The translations under genes were made by a program, and so were the position numbers. Positions 10,331-23,140 of a DNA stretch of 64,000 bases are shown here, one piece after another. The stretch is from Kappaphycus alvarezii (taxonomy: Eukaryota; Rhodophyta; Florideophyceae; Gigartinales; Solieriaceae): contig NADL03000451.1 in assembly GCA_002205965.3 (NCBI GenBank), forward strand, positions 1,116,001 through 1,180,000, given 5' to 3'. Positions within the stretch are counted from its first letter, which is position 1, and each line of letters opens with the position of its first letter. The notes under the pieces are model-generated. The model was not told the origin of the DNA and made no database searches. It was given only the letters and a program-made list of their open reading frames with translations.

Positions 10331-12940
10331 TTTTCCTCTCTGATCGGGCTGCGAATGACTATACCTCCTAACCAGACAGCCAGCCGACCGTCTTCGTTAT
10401 TATAGTCCGCAATGACCCTCCAGTGCCAACAAACAGCCTCTGAACCGCGGGTTCGTTAAACGAGTATTCTTATAGGATAGGTAGATCCAAAAATAAATAG
10501 TTCCAACTTGAATAAATAAATAAATGCCACAATTGGACTTAAAATGAATAATGAATAGAAAACCAAATTTAATGATATCTGATCGAGGGGAATATTTCGA
10601 TGGCCCGAGGATGTAAAAAATATTTGTAACAACCTAGTACTACTTATACTCTACACCAGGGTACAATAATTTTGGTAGACATGATTCAGGCTCAGCAATA
10701 ATTATTGCAGTATTTTCCAGGTAAGCACTCATCCAGATAATATTTTTTTTCGCAGCATAAATGCAATAATTATAGCCTGTATAATATAAAAACCCAACTG
10801 TAGGACATAAAAATTATTACACACTGAATTCAGCATAAAATAGGGCCAGTGTAAAAAAGATAAAATTATTCCTTGATGATTCACAGTAAATATAAATTGT
10901 GGGCCTCAATAAAAATATTGCTCAACAATTCAGCATCACTGTAGGACACCAGGATAGAGATTAAAGTATTTGGTCAATTTTCACAAGCCGTCGATGAAAT
11001 ACCATTCAAGATATAAATAAACCTAGCAAAGTCACTTTTTTTTCTTGGAACAAGAGAGAATTTCATTGAGTTTTCCCGGAAAATATGTCGCAAAGTTACT
11101 ACTGCAGCCCTTACACAGCCTTTGATACCATTGGGAAACAATTTTTTGCATTAAACTGACTGCAATGTCTTTAAGAGCATACGTGCACTATTATTAACAT
11201 GGCTACACTTACTGATGCGCTTATTGCAGCGAGCTGATTTCGCTTTTTTCTTTGATGATTCACGTAGTTACTTCCTAGTAAAGTTTGATCTAGGACACCT
11301 GCCCAGCTACGGGGATGGACTATTATATTGGCTTCTGTACTGCTACATTACTGTCTCACCATGGAAACAAATGGGAACTAGGGTTGCTGTATTTAGACAA
11401 ATTGTCAAGTTTCGTGAGATGAAGAGATATTAGGCACGTCGTCAGACAATTAGCCAGTATTTTTCATCGATTCAAATGGCCTTTGCGGACTATTGTATAC
11501 ATATGTTGTTCTACACATATTTTATGCATATGGGCGTGTCTCATGGAGTAGTATTTGATGTTTATGTTTGCCTTTTGGAAATCTTTGAGGGAAACAGGCC
11601 TTAAGAAGGGTTTTTTATTTTTCGGCAGCGTTACAACCAAATGAAAATGATTGTATAATGTCAGACTATCAGGTTCGAGAGGGTGTAAAAGGTCTCGACT
11701 TGAGACATAACCAGGAGAAATAAAAGCCATCACAACGCAGAAAGTCTCGGTTTCCCCAACTTTACCAACACATCGAAATCTTCTAGCCATATGTATATCC
11801 TGTAGAAAGAAGAAACATTTGGCCATGTAGTACTTGTGAATATTGTGCACATAACCTAAAATTACAGTAAGAAGTCATAAAGTAACTGCGGACAGCTAAT
11901 AATCGAAAGCATTCATTATCTAATAGACCCTTCTGTCATATATGAAGGGGGCTTCGAAATAGCCAGTGCATAGTCTGGCAACGTGGATCCAATTAATTTC
12001 TCTCAGAAGTATTCGCAGTTACTGGTGATAGGTGACCTAAAGAGGCCCTTTGATTATTTCGAGCTGGAGAGTCTCTCTCCGATTTTCACCTTCATTTTGT
12101 CGACGTGCATTCTACCTTGCGGCCAACTAGTTGCGTGAGTAACAGAACCATATCAGTGGAGTAAAGCGTGTCTCCCGACTGAAAACGGACAGAGACAATT
12201 CGAACATACAAACAACAGCCCGCACCCACCTCTAAGTGTAACATATTTCTCCGGGAAGCTTGCGATCCGCGGCAACACGCCAAGCATCGGTACCGGCAGC
12301 GACTAGCTCCCCAAATTCGACCGAGCGACAGGCAAAAACGGTTGCCCGTTAAATACTGTTGATCATTTCGCAATAAATCTCAGATGCAAAGACCCACTTT
12401 CTGCGCAATAATGGGAGCAGTTTCTCTTGATTGCCCAGAGTAATATTGCACGAAAGGCATTGCATGTTTGATTAAAAATTGATATTTTACTTAAAAATGG
12501 TATTCTACTGCAAATTAGTGCAAAGGAACATACAGTTGAGCAATTACGCAATGAATCCGCATTTGCGCATATTCAAATTATTACAGTACTCTCCGCTCAC
12601 CACTCCAGTGATTCTACGCCTGCTCTGCTACCTACAGTACTGTGTAGTGGTAGTTGATAAAGTTGGTAGGGGAGGGAACTTTTGAGGTAATGAAGGGTGT
12701 AACCGCGATCATTTATGGGGGGGGCTGGTTTAATACATGATTTTGCGGTCGAGTGGAGGTGAGGATTACGAGCAGGTATAGGGGGTAGGTGCTGGGCTAG
12801 TTCGATGTGGTGTGGGTGGGAGGTGTGGCTTGAGGGGTTCGGCATGAGGGATGTGGCAGGGTAGTTCGAAACGAGCATTTGGGGGATCCGGAGTGTTACG
12901 AATTGTTACGTCGAGCGATGGAAAGGGGGCTTGGGTAAAA
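10310..12940. other. AT-rich gene-poor stretch
   Basis: About 2.6 kb, strongly AT-rich from 10,480 to 11,200, with short A/T runs. The longest frame (11464-11850, minus, 128 codons) has no recognisable content. A few TACAGTA words occur at 12590-12640. No gene is supported. Confidence 0.4.
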
Positions 12941-14416
12941 TCACCGTCGGTTTTCACTTGATAGAAGGCCAAGTATAGGGGAACTATAAGGTTTTGAACG
13001 GCATTGAAGTGAATCCATGTCGCTTGTTTCGATAACGCGTTTGGGTTTGGTTGCGCTATTCGCTAAGTTAGTTTCCGGTGAAATAGAGGCGATTTTTACG
13101 CTCCAATGATGCGGGGCATCTTCGGCGCGCAGCTGATGCATACTAATATGTACGTTAGTCAGGGCAGCGTATAAACTGAACACTGGGTCATAAAGGTCCT
13201 CCTTCCATCTCCATTTCCAGCCCATCATGCCCACAGCATCTTCAACCTCCCGGACCAGTTCTAGACTGTAATGCAATCAGATGATATCTTTTTGTTTGTT
13301 GCTTCCCCTTCTATACTTAGCCTTCCATTCTTGGGCTTCTCTGGTATGATAGCACGCTATACTTCTGCCGCCCCATGATACCCCCTTTCCATGAGTACCC
13401 CTCACAAATTCGGATACTGTCCAGACAACGGGACGATGTCACAAATTGCTGCTTACTCAACATCTTTCTTGCACAGGGCCTTCTTATGGAACCGAGAATT
13501 TCTCTGAAATATTTCTAGATCTGCAACATTTTCGGGGTAGTGCATAGTGACATCTAGAGCTACGCCATTACTAAGCACACTAACTTCAAATTTATATCCA
13601 TACAAATTTTGTTTCCCAGAGTAGTACGGCTTCTCCTCTTGCGTGTTATTAGTTGGCCTATTCAACTGCTTGAAAGTCACAGAGGTAGCATACCTGGCAA
13701 AAAGGTAATTCTTAAACCTCAAACAGTCCTTAATCAGCTCTCTAAACTTAAAATTCATCTCTTTTTCCTTGATTAACGGACCAAACACAGCACAGAAGAT
13801 ACCCTCAATAAATTTTACGACCAGCTTCTCAAAATATAGGCCCTTGATATTAAAATTTCTTGCTACAACATCCCAACGAGTTCCAAATGGAAAACTACCG
13901 AACACATGAATAAGACACTCTTACCGGAATATGAGCACTTCTGGCAGGGTCCGACGTTGTTTAATGCCCTTATTGTGTCTGGAAATATATCCCACAGCGT
14001 ACTGTATTCATCAGCGTCGAAATTAATCATTTCACGAACCCCAGCTGCTCCACCAGTGTCGTAGTACGCGTCGAATACAGGGCAGTCAGCGTAATTTTCT
14101 TCATCGCTTTGAGATGCGTTCTGCGGTTCTGCAAACCTCGCGAGATCTTCAGCACGGTCTGCAGCGGTGTCACCAAGGAGATCCAATGCGGTTTTGAGCA
14201 CGGGAAGGAGAAGGAACGGCCACTCTGTGTTGCGTAGGGGCGAAGTTGGACGTGCTTGGGTGGGGAGGGCATTGTTGTTTGCGCAAGGGGATGCAATTGA
14301 TGAGCTGCTATATGTAAGAAAGTAAGAAGATGGATGTACTGCAGTGTACTTAGTAACATACTATGCAAATTCGTAAAAGGCTCCATGTCCTTGTGCAAAC
14401 GTTTTTTGTTGCGCAT
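12941..14416 (-). pseudogene. DDE-type transposase, copy 1 (frameshifted)
   Basis: Minus-strand pieces read in order along one protein. 14416-13863 has a basic then acidic N-terminus with FDAYYDTGGAAGVREM and EYSTLWDIF. 13905-13453 has LFARYATSVTFKQLNRP, SGKQNLYGYKFEVSVL and an ADLEIFQRN block. 13276-12941 has the C-terminus YDPVFSLYAALTNVHISMHQLRAED. The GYK-EVSV core followed by a C-terminal 'ALTN-H' helix matches what I know of DDE_Tnp_4-like transposases of algae and oomycetes. A related copy lies at 25.4-27.1 kb. Frames are broken at about 13,880 and between 13,453 and 13,276. Terminal repeats were not located. Confidence 0.65.
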
Positions 14417-14929
14417 TTAGTGCCAATTGAATTTAGGGCCGTTTTATGACTTTTTGAAATATTAAAACACTGAACCACTAAAAAATAAAACAAATTATCA
14501 TACCTTTTTTCAGTATTTCAATCAGCAAATCATTTTTATGAGTCGTTGGAAAAAATGAAAGATGAATCGGTGGAACAAAACCATATATGTTGTCAAGCTT
14601 TTGCAGCATCATGTCCCTGGCAGTCTTGTGACTGCCAAGGTCATTGAACACTCTGCTTGTAATATGAAGATATCAACCAACATACCCTTTCTCAATGTCC
14701 GTCCCTTTGGACAAGCAAAACGAAAGTGCACAAAATTGAACCGAAGACTGCTATCAATAAACAAAGGCAGAAGAAGGGTAACGAAGTGCTTCGCCGCTGT
14801 TAGCTCAATAATGAAGATTTGAACAATCGCTCATGCGGCGATGGCAATGCAAGACAGACGAGGCAATCGCCTCATTCGTGCCCGACAGTCGTTTAGTTTT
14901 AATGAATACCTCCAATCGATAGGGCAGAG
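14417..14929. other. Spacer, no clear gene
   Basis: AT-rich 5' flank of transposase copy 1. A plus frame at 14562-14822 (86 codons, basic) has no recognisable domain. Confidence 0.3.
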
Positions 14930-15345
14930 GCGTAGACGCAGTGGCAGGAGTTGAGCGCGGAATCAGAGGTTTGTTCAGGTTGAGGCACCGGATAATGGGG
15001 ACCAAAGTTCCCATTGCATCCTGCCCCTTCCCTTGAGGGCCGACTAACGCAGTTTACTTATTCCCCCAGTATTCCTCTTGGGACCTCGACTACTTAGTGC
15101 ACCTCGGGGATGTGTCACCGGAATATTTGGCTGCAATTGACATGTTTAAATCCTACACAAAAACACCTCTTGCGCCCTCAGACTCCCCCCTCCTCCGTCA
15201 CCATAACTTCATTCCACTGCAACTGCCAAACTTTCCAACGAATTCTCACTCGCTACCCATTTGTGACCTAGACCTTCCCGCTTTTTCGAGCAGCGCTTAT
15301 CTTCGTACCTTTTTCCTCGCCCCATACACACGCCGTCATCCTTAA
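14930..15345 (+). repeat. Unknown conserved coding repeat, copy A (plus strand)
   Basis: About 14,930-15,180 is similar at both DNA and protein level to 17,680-17,925 read in reverse complement. The shared translated features are ARNQR-VQV-APD-GDQ, LPLP, TNA-YLFPQYS-WDLD, then EYL-AI and KSYT. Because changes preserve the amino-acid pattern, this looks like a piece of a real protein gene, perhaps from an element, not a non-coding repeat. The ORF from 15097 continues as a Pro/Ser-rich, C-rich stretch. I do not recognise the family. Confidence 0.5.
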
Positions 15346-15597
15346 CATCAGCCAAAATCTCTCCCTTCCCCAAACCGTTCTATTTAACCTTCTTCCTGAC
15401 AAACCACCCATACTTTCAAACACAATATCCCTACACCCCCGCATCCCACCACCACCCCACTTCTGTCTTCACTTTTACTCACAACGAGCCACCATCACTC
15501 TGCACCCTTTCCGTCATCCTGCCGTACCCCAAACCGACCTCTCCGAGGGCCGACCTCAGCCGCTGCCAAAAAATCCACTGGATGCACTCGGAGTAAA

Positions 15598-15987
15598 ATG
15601 GAGAAATCGGTGAGAGACGATGCTGAAAGTGATGCATGCATTGTATCCCGCAATAACACAGAAGGTATTGGTCAAGAGTTCCTGTTTGGTGGACCGTGTC
15701 TGCAATTAATTGAACCTATTGCGCCCATCGTTCCATCTGAAGTACAATCTGGTGCAGAGGTGTTTGGTAATGATGATGAGGTCGATCCTAGGAGAGTTTG
15801 CCCGCAGACTTGGAATATGCCGAACTTGCCGTTAAAAAGATCAATTTTGAGTAACACAATCTGCAAAGATATATTGAGCGCACTCAAAATAAACGGGGCA
15901 AGGAACGCTAAACTACCTATTAAAATTGAGATAATAGCGGTGAAGTTGACCCAAAGGCGATTTTGCCTCAACGAGGCTCATTTTTAG
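15598..15987 (+). CDS. Hypothetical protein, 129 aa
   Basis: ATG-started frame (MEKSVRDDAESDACIVSRNN) ending in RRFCLNEAHF. It has an acidic N-half and a basic, Ile-rich C-half (KINGARNAKLPIKIEIIAVKL). It lies downstream of the C-rich tail of coding repeat A and could be an exon of that unit. The antisense frame 15971-15672 is also open and hydrophobic, so strand is uncertain. No family recognised. Confidence 0.25.
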   Translation: MEKSVRDDAESDACIVSRNNTEGIGQEFLFGGPCLQLIEPIAPIVPSEVQSGAEVFGNDDEVDPRRVCPQTWNMPNLPLKRSILSNTICKDILSALKINGARNAKLPIKIEIIAVKLTQRRFCLNEAHF

Positions 15988-17300
15988 GTGGTTATAGCCT
16001 CTGTGGGGGGAAGTGGACGCACCATCAGTTATGGAATGCATACGATCAACAACGGTGAGAGTAGTTAAAGTGACTACGGGGATGAGATCATACAGTGGCC
16101 CAGGGGTTATTTGCCTCTATTTCATAAAGGCGTTCTTAGAGTTGGGTGCTGTTGTCAATGAAAAATTTTCCGTGCGTGCTCGAGAGTCTGAATTTGAAGC
16201 ATCGGAATTCTGCTGCATACTCCAGGTTTGGGCTGATTCAAGAATGACAATGGCCAGAACGCAATCGATGGGGCCGCAGACAAGGAGTAACTGGATACTA
16301 CAATCACTGACCGGTGGACATAACATATTGCTCCGCCCTACGGTATTCATTCATTTCGTCCAGAACGAATTGACATAATGAGCGGAGGTGTGACAATGGG
16401 TGACATCGGGCGATTGTCCCCACGCCTTGTTTACATCGAAGGGAAGGAGTGGGTTTGAAAAAGAAGTTTGGATAGTTTAAGAGTCTTTATGGTTCCTGCA
16501 TGTGCAAATTCGAAGCCGGCGGTAATGGGGACAATGAATCCTTTGTGCAATTTAGTGGGGGTAAAGTCGTACATATAATATGCGCATTGCTTCTTAGAAA
16601 GTTTTTCAGTTCTCACACCCTCGCTACATGGGACTTAAAACGCACGCGCAAAGAGAGGAAGGCGTTGGCGGTGGTGTAAATCCCAATGTAGACTAAAATA
16701 CAGCCAAGTAAGAAACAAAAAGCGGCCGTCAGGAAATTATCAATTCTAGGAACTGATGCGCTATCATATGCCTTGAGGCCAATTAATAAAGAGACAGCCA
16801 AAAAAAAGAGGCTGAGCGAGAAAAAGCTCGCTTTCGAGGCGGTGATGCCAAGGGTTAATCGTTGCAGTCTTTACTATCAGCTGTGAAACAAACAAAAAAA
16901 ATACTTCTTGCTGACGACCATGATGAATAGAAATTGTACTGCGATATTCTGTCTAGTTTGTACGAGAACATAAGAAAAGCAGCACCAAGATTTATAATAG
17001 GATCACATGGTCGAGGATAGCTGCGGTCGAGTTAAACCAAGTTGATTTAATCATGTTGCAATTGCTTCGCGCACATTGCTTGTTTCCTTGACAGGTTCCA
17101 TTTTCTTTCGTAGTCAACATCTGCATGGATTACATTCTGCAATTGAACGATTGGAGCTCCCAGAATCATTTTATCCTCGGCCATTGGGGCGCACAGATCA
17201 TACTTCATTCATTATTAATAATAAATTTATGCAGTTTGCAGGCAACCAGTATAACAAGGGCAACTCTTAGTAACTGAAGCGCAACGGGGACCAAAGTGTC
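15988..17300. other. Region with scattered short frames, possible decayed membrane-protein gene on minus
   Basis: Minus frames 16801-16613 (FLTAAFCFLLGCILVYIGIY, a clear membrane-helix profile) and 16350-16117 (LLLVCGPIDCVLAIVIL) could be parts of one degraded membrane protein. A plus frame at 16013-16378 competes with them. None is recognisable, so no gene is called. Confidence 0.25.
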
Positions 17301-17925
17301 TCAACCCTTGATATCAAATATACCGAATGCTTTTTCCACAGCGATAAGACAAGAAGGAAGGTAGTAATTAAGTGAACCTTGTACTTGGGTCAACTTCTTC
17401 CACTGTATGGTGTCGGATGGCGGCGATTGTACGGTGAAGTTAATCGTCATCGCTCTGCTCACTTGCACGGAGCTTGAGTGATTAACGCTTCTTGTCGGCA
17501 GCAGCCGCTCAATACCGGATGACAGTTCTGGTAAGGTAAAGGTAATTATCGCCATATTCTGCCGTGAAAGAAAGAAAACGTCGCCAATACAGGCAGAACC
17601 GGCCTTGAATTCCGGTCGGCGCCGCCGGCTAACGTGCCCATCGAATATAGCAGTGACCGCTCAGCCCACATATACGGGCTGGGAGAGTTGTGTTGTTGTG
17701 TAGGATTTACACCTGTAATTGCCTCCAAATATTTCCGCGACGAACCTTTGAGGGTGCACTGAGTAAGTCGAGGTCCCAATGGGAATACTGGGGGAATAAA
17801 TAACCTGCGTTAGTCGCCCTCAAGGGAAGGGGGAGGAGGCAGGGGGAAATTTGGTCCCCATCATCCGGTGCCGCGACCTGAACTAACCTCTGATTCCGCG
17901 CCAACTCCTCCCACTGCCTCTATGA
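17301..17925 (-). repeat. Unknown conserved coding repeat, copy B (minus strand)
   Basis: Inverted counterpart of 14,930-15,180. The minus frame 17904-17707 reads MARNQRLVQVAAPDDGDQ, then LPLPLRATNAGYLFPQYSHW. Downstream on the same strand, 17555-17301 is an 84-residue frame (MAIITFTLPELSSGIERLL to KAFGIFDIKG). It may be the continuation after frameshifts, although copy A does not visibly preserve it. The arms are about 250 bases, separated by 2.5 kb. Confidence 0.5.
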
Positions 17926-19939
17926 TTAGCGCCCCTTTAATCACATGTCCTCCAGCGCCCACGAAAAGAAGAATATCTTAGTTTTTTGGGGGGCACTTGC
18001 TGGAGAAGAGAGCACAAAGGAAAGGTATAGGGGAAAAGGAAGATGTCGAAGAGTTGAGTGGTCCCTATTTGATGAAATTTTGATCACGGATGAGCGCGGG
18101 AAGGGGAGGAATTAATTGTGTGTCCAGAGGGCTTTGTTTGAGAACAGAGTGTACTATAGGAGGGCGAGGGAGAGAAATGATGTGTTGGAGATTTGGGTGG
18201 TCAGTGAAGGAGGATGTCATAAAATGGAAAAGGCAGAGAAACTCTGGGGGATGATGCGGCGCAGAGCTTTTTGTCGAGGAAATCGGTAAAAGTATAAGAA
18301 CGTGCGGGTACAATCGGAAGACAACACTCAGCAAAAGACGTCTAAAAAACGTCTATATTCCATTTGCCACTATTTGCCGAAATGTTCAGGAGCGCTATCG
18401 TACCTAATCGGCGCAGGCGGATTAAATTGTAGTTTTGTAATGTAGAGTTTAACGGTAGAGGATTTGAGTCTGATTTAAAAAGGAACAAAGTATATTTTTT
18501 AAAAAAATGGCCATTTAAAATCTGGAGAGAATAGGGAAGCTGCCAATGGCTCGTAGCATCTGCACCAGCACATAGTTGGAAAAGCAAGAGGAGAGAGAAG
18601 TTGGTCGAAATGCGGATTAATGCAGGGATAGGGGCATCGCTGAGGTGGCCGAAGGTCCCCGGTTTTGCAGAGGCTTGCTCCGTGTGTGAGCATTTCAATC
18701 GACGGCACCAGGGATCAATGGATGTTTCGAAGTTTTTTCAGGCTTGAGAATATGTGATGACCACCAACCTGCAGAGCCACACACACCCTGCAGGGCAACT
18801 ACCTCTGCGTCCCTAATTAGTTAGTCCTTCGCGGACCAAAGCTGATAGAATGAGCACTGGTTGAATCGGTAGCGGATGCATGGAATCGCCCCGATCTCTA
18901 CTGCTTAAGCGCATCCGACATCACCGCATCCTTGAAATTCAATTAAACTGCACCTAAACAGCCGCTCAAGCAGTACTCAAAGACATATTACCTTCCCGAT
19001 TGGTTTGGTCAGAAAATGGACCGATTGCTGTTCCGAAATGCGATTTTAAACTTGTTCCACCATGGCCTTTCACGAAATCGAGGTATTCGATCTAGCAGCG
19101 GGCATCTCAAGGCTATAGAATCAAGCAACGGACTCCGCTACCGCGACATTGGACCCTATTCCGCGAAAAAAATGATTATGTTGGAGCATGGAGAGATGCG
19201 AAACTGAGAATTTTCGATTACTGCATCACGAATTGTGGCAGAGGTAAGGTTGTTCCAATCTATATCTTCGGCGACGTGGAAGGAGTTGAGGTAGTGAGAA
19301 GGTAGTAGAGGTACTCATTTGAAGTCACGGCGTGAGCATCAAGGTGTATGGTGGATACCTGATCGCTGGTCAGCAGTCCTCCTTGTAGGGTGATCAGGGA
19401 GCGGTATTAATCGGCGTGTTTGTGTGCCTACATCCATATCGGATATTATTTTCGTGAACCACCGGTCTCGTTTTGGGAAGCGCTCCTTTTTTCCTGTGCG
19501 AAAAACATCAACCAAAGATATTGCAGTGAAACGGGGTGATCCACGGCGAAACTATCATTCTTCTGTGTAAATGTGTACAGGTCCAATTCCTCTACAAATG
19601 CTCCGAGCAATAAAAACATTTAGCAATGTCAAAGGTACGGGGTGTGTTTGGCAGTTATGACGCTAAAAATCATAAAATGCACTCCATGATTGAGCAAAAG
19701 TCGCAAATATGTGATAGAAAGTCGAAGAATTTATGTGTTAGTTCACAAAAGTAGCCTAACAAAAAAGCAATATCTCAATCGGTCTAAAGCAGTTAGAAAT
19801 ACTGACACAATTGGGTTGGTTCTATCAGGGCGTATGACATGGTTGGAAAGCAGTAGGCGGCAGCTCGAAAGTTTAAATTGATTGACAAATAGTGCACAAG
19901 GATTGAATTGATGAGAGAGCAGTAGGCATTGCCATACAC
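17926..19939. other. Gene-poor stretch
   Basis: Only short frames without recognisable motifs (for example minus 18065-18334 and 18342-18698, both low complexity). Nothing is supported as a gene. Confidence 0.4.
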
Positions 19940-20459
19940 CTACAGCACCAACGAAATGTGATGACGATGTTTAGAGTGGTCTTCGGCGGTGGTTGCTTCA
20001 AGGAGGCTGAGGTAGACGTTTCGCGTTAGAGTGGTTGAGGATGAGGGTGTATTGGGCGACTGATGATGAACTGCAACGTAGATTGCGGTCCTTGGGGAGG
20101 TTACCGAGCACCGGCTCAGCCATCTCGGTCTTCTTGAACGACAAGGGCATGATGCCGGATGTCGTGCGGGTGAGATGTGTAAAGCGCGCTTGGATGGTTC
20201 CGCGGTCTTTGAGGTTTCGGACGCCTCATCTGTGGACTCAGTGGCTACGGAAATGTCGGGGCCTGTGACAGCGGCAATAGACGAGGTGGGCGCACGTGCA
20301 TCTGGAGTGGCAGGGGCAGCTTTGGGAGCTGCGGCGGCAGGGACCTTGGTGACTTGCACCAGAACGGATTGTTTGTCGCGCGTACGCAGATTCGGGACGG
20401 TTGACGAACCGAGCTGCAGCAACAATGTTAAGGAATATACTCTTCGGATGTCAGCCTAG
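19940..20459. CDS. Isolated GC-rich ORF pair, hypothetical
   Basis: A GC-rich island in an AT-rich region. It is open on minus (20425-19940, 161 codons, Ala/Pro/Ser/Thr-rich with TKVPAAAAPKAAPATPDAR) and partly on plus (20175-20459, with AAAAGTLV). Both translations are low complexity and I recognise neither. The composition suggests a real exon or a gene fragment, but the strand cannot be decided. Confidence 0.25.
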
Positions 20460-23140
20460 ACGGCACGAAAATACTCTCTTCTTGTACGTGGCAGAGGTAG
20501 CGATTGAATAAATATTTGATTAAATTTTAATGATGTACATATTCTGAAATTGCCACACATTATGAATTGCTTGCGCTGTACAACAAGAGTATAAAGTGAT
20601 TTACGTGAGGATCCGTATCAATCCTCTTGGATTAAACGATATATTCATTCGAAATCAATCGTCATTTATCAAATGACGGAGATATCACCCAGTCTTTGGT
20701 CGGGAGACCTAATGGTCGACCAATCAATAACTGAGTAGCAGTAATTGATTCATCCAATGTCAGATGTCTAACTAATCTTTACTGAATGCCGGATACTTCA
20801 CTATTTTACTTGCGCTATGAGTATCTAGTATTAAATATATCTTATGCTCTGAAAATTTCCCGTTAGTGGAACGAGTAGCTTTTCCCCTTTTGTACAAGTG
20901 ATCATTACTCTATCTTATGTCTTCGTAAAAACCCTTAGCAGCCCGGTTTCCTACTAACTTAGAAGGTATTGGTAGTCTACCAATATTTCTTTAGGAGCTC
21001 TGATTTTCTCGCAGACCATACTACCTACTTTATACCCACTCCTACCTTCCGTTGCTTTCTTCTCAAACGACCAAGTATTCTGTTGCAGTTATGTGGTGTT
21101 CTGTGATTTTGTTGACTCTGATCTTAGTATTTTCGGTCAAATCGCGCAAGATCTGTATGGGTTGAACACGAGATATGTGTGCTTTGGATGTCTGCGAAGA
21201 AGTGGTAGAACACTATATTGGTCTCCTGACGTAGAATTGCCTTTCGAGGGACTATGGTTCTTGATTTAGACCCGTTTGTAGTATCGGCCAATGGCTTCCA
21301 TTCGTGGAGTGGCTTCATGGTTTTTGACCACTCAAGTACTTGAGTCCGCGTGTAGTAACTTCACGTCCCAAGAATCTGTGATATTATTCTCCATGAAATT
21401 TCCGAAGACGAGCTGCTTGATTCCAGTTGATGAATTTTAGGCTGTGGCGGAACCTTTTCTTTCATCTCCGACAGACTAGTTTTTATCCATAATATCATAT
21501 CGGAAAAAGACCGCCCAAACTCGCTAGTCTGCTAAAAATTCGCCTGATGCAACGGTTCCTGTGAGTAAACCTGCACTGGGTACACTGCTGCTCTTAATTG
21601 CTCTTAATTTTAAAGGCAGCTAGGTTGGGAAAACGTAAAATTACATAAATTAAAAATTAACAATCTCGTAGAAGAACCTGGTCGGTCTCAAACCAGCTAG
21701 TAGTAAAGTATTGACTACAAAGCCCAATATCACAAGAAATTATATCTGCATTAAAGTTAAAGGGTTGATTCTGGTGTTAAAGGCAGATGATTTCGTCACT
21801 CTAAAATTTAGTTGGCTGTGAAATCAACATTCTAGCCGCCGTCGAACCTGTACCGCGGGTCCCTGCTGCACCTTTATCGACAATGTCGCGGGGAAAACGG
21901 CTTAGATATCATGGGAAGGGTGGAAGCGATGAAAATGGCTTCGAGCAAATATATACCCGAAAAATAGTCGTAATTTCGTAAAACGGGGGGGTGGAAAGAA
22001 GAGTAATAGTACTTCAAAACTATATAACATAGAGATCCAATATGAAATATAGAAAAATGAGGACATTAAAGCGCAAATTAAGCGTTAAGAGAAGCGCATA
22101 TTTGTGCGGACAGAGTTGAACTCGCAATTATTCGTCCTGGTCTCTAACTTTCGATCAATTTGCCTATTTATAACTCATAAGCACGCTCGGACTTAATTTA
22201 AATAGCTCTGGAAAGCAATTGAAGGTCCAAAATGCTCCTGTTTTAAGCGAATTGCATTAAACTAGAAAATTCCATTGGCTCGTGAGCAAGTAAAATGAAA
22301 TGGTGCCAACTGAACCGTAGTTGTCTTTCCGGGTGAAAATCGCTTCAATATCAACGGTCCTAATGGATTTAATTGCTACTTCACAGCTTACTGAAAAAAG
22401 GCGGATTTCTCGTCACCAGAACGAAGGGGGAAGTTTTATGGATTGGGGTGCTTCCTTATCCTTTAGTAAATCGAAATTTACATAACTAGTGGGAGGGCAA
22501 CATACAATATGCTATCTTCGCGTGATAAATGACTGTCTATTGCTATTTATGAACGAAATAATGCCTAGTGGTTCGATTTATAAGAATTATAATGCACAAA
22601 TACTAGTAAGAACTTCAGAAAAAGTCCTCCACTTAAACAGCTCGCCTGATAGAGTGGCCATCCCGCTCTACTAGTTCAAACCCATGAAAAATGTGTGGAG
22701 ATGGATTTACGAGAATTACATGAAAAGGCCATCTTTAGACTGTATCTGAGCTTCCGGAATGCGTAAGGGACGAATGGGCTAAAGTATCGCTTAAGATTAC
22801 CAAAAAGCTGTTTACGTAATCTTAAGGCCACGATATGGAGATATCGGAGGGCCAAGGGTCAACTATGAAATACTGACCGCGGTTTTAGAACAGAAATGAA
22901 GAAGTCAAAATTTTAAATGCACTATGTCTCTGAATTTAATAATGAAAATATCGCAGAATAACCCTCTGTAGTGTAAGCAACAACCGTACTGTGCTGCCAC
23001 TTGCAGAGCTTATTTATGGAATATTTCATGATCTAATTTTCGAGAAGTTTGCCCTCCGCTACCAGGAGATACTACACCGTACGTACAGCGAGGACATTAC
23101 TGTGGATTTGCAACCGCCCATAACCACGTTAGTTTACAGT
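20460..23140. other. AT-rich gene desert
   Basis: About 2.7 kb with no frame longer than about 65 codons and no clear repeat structure. No gene or RNA gene is seen. Confidence 0.5.
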
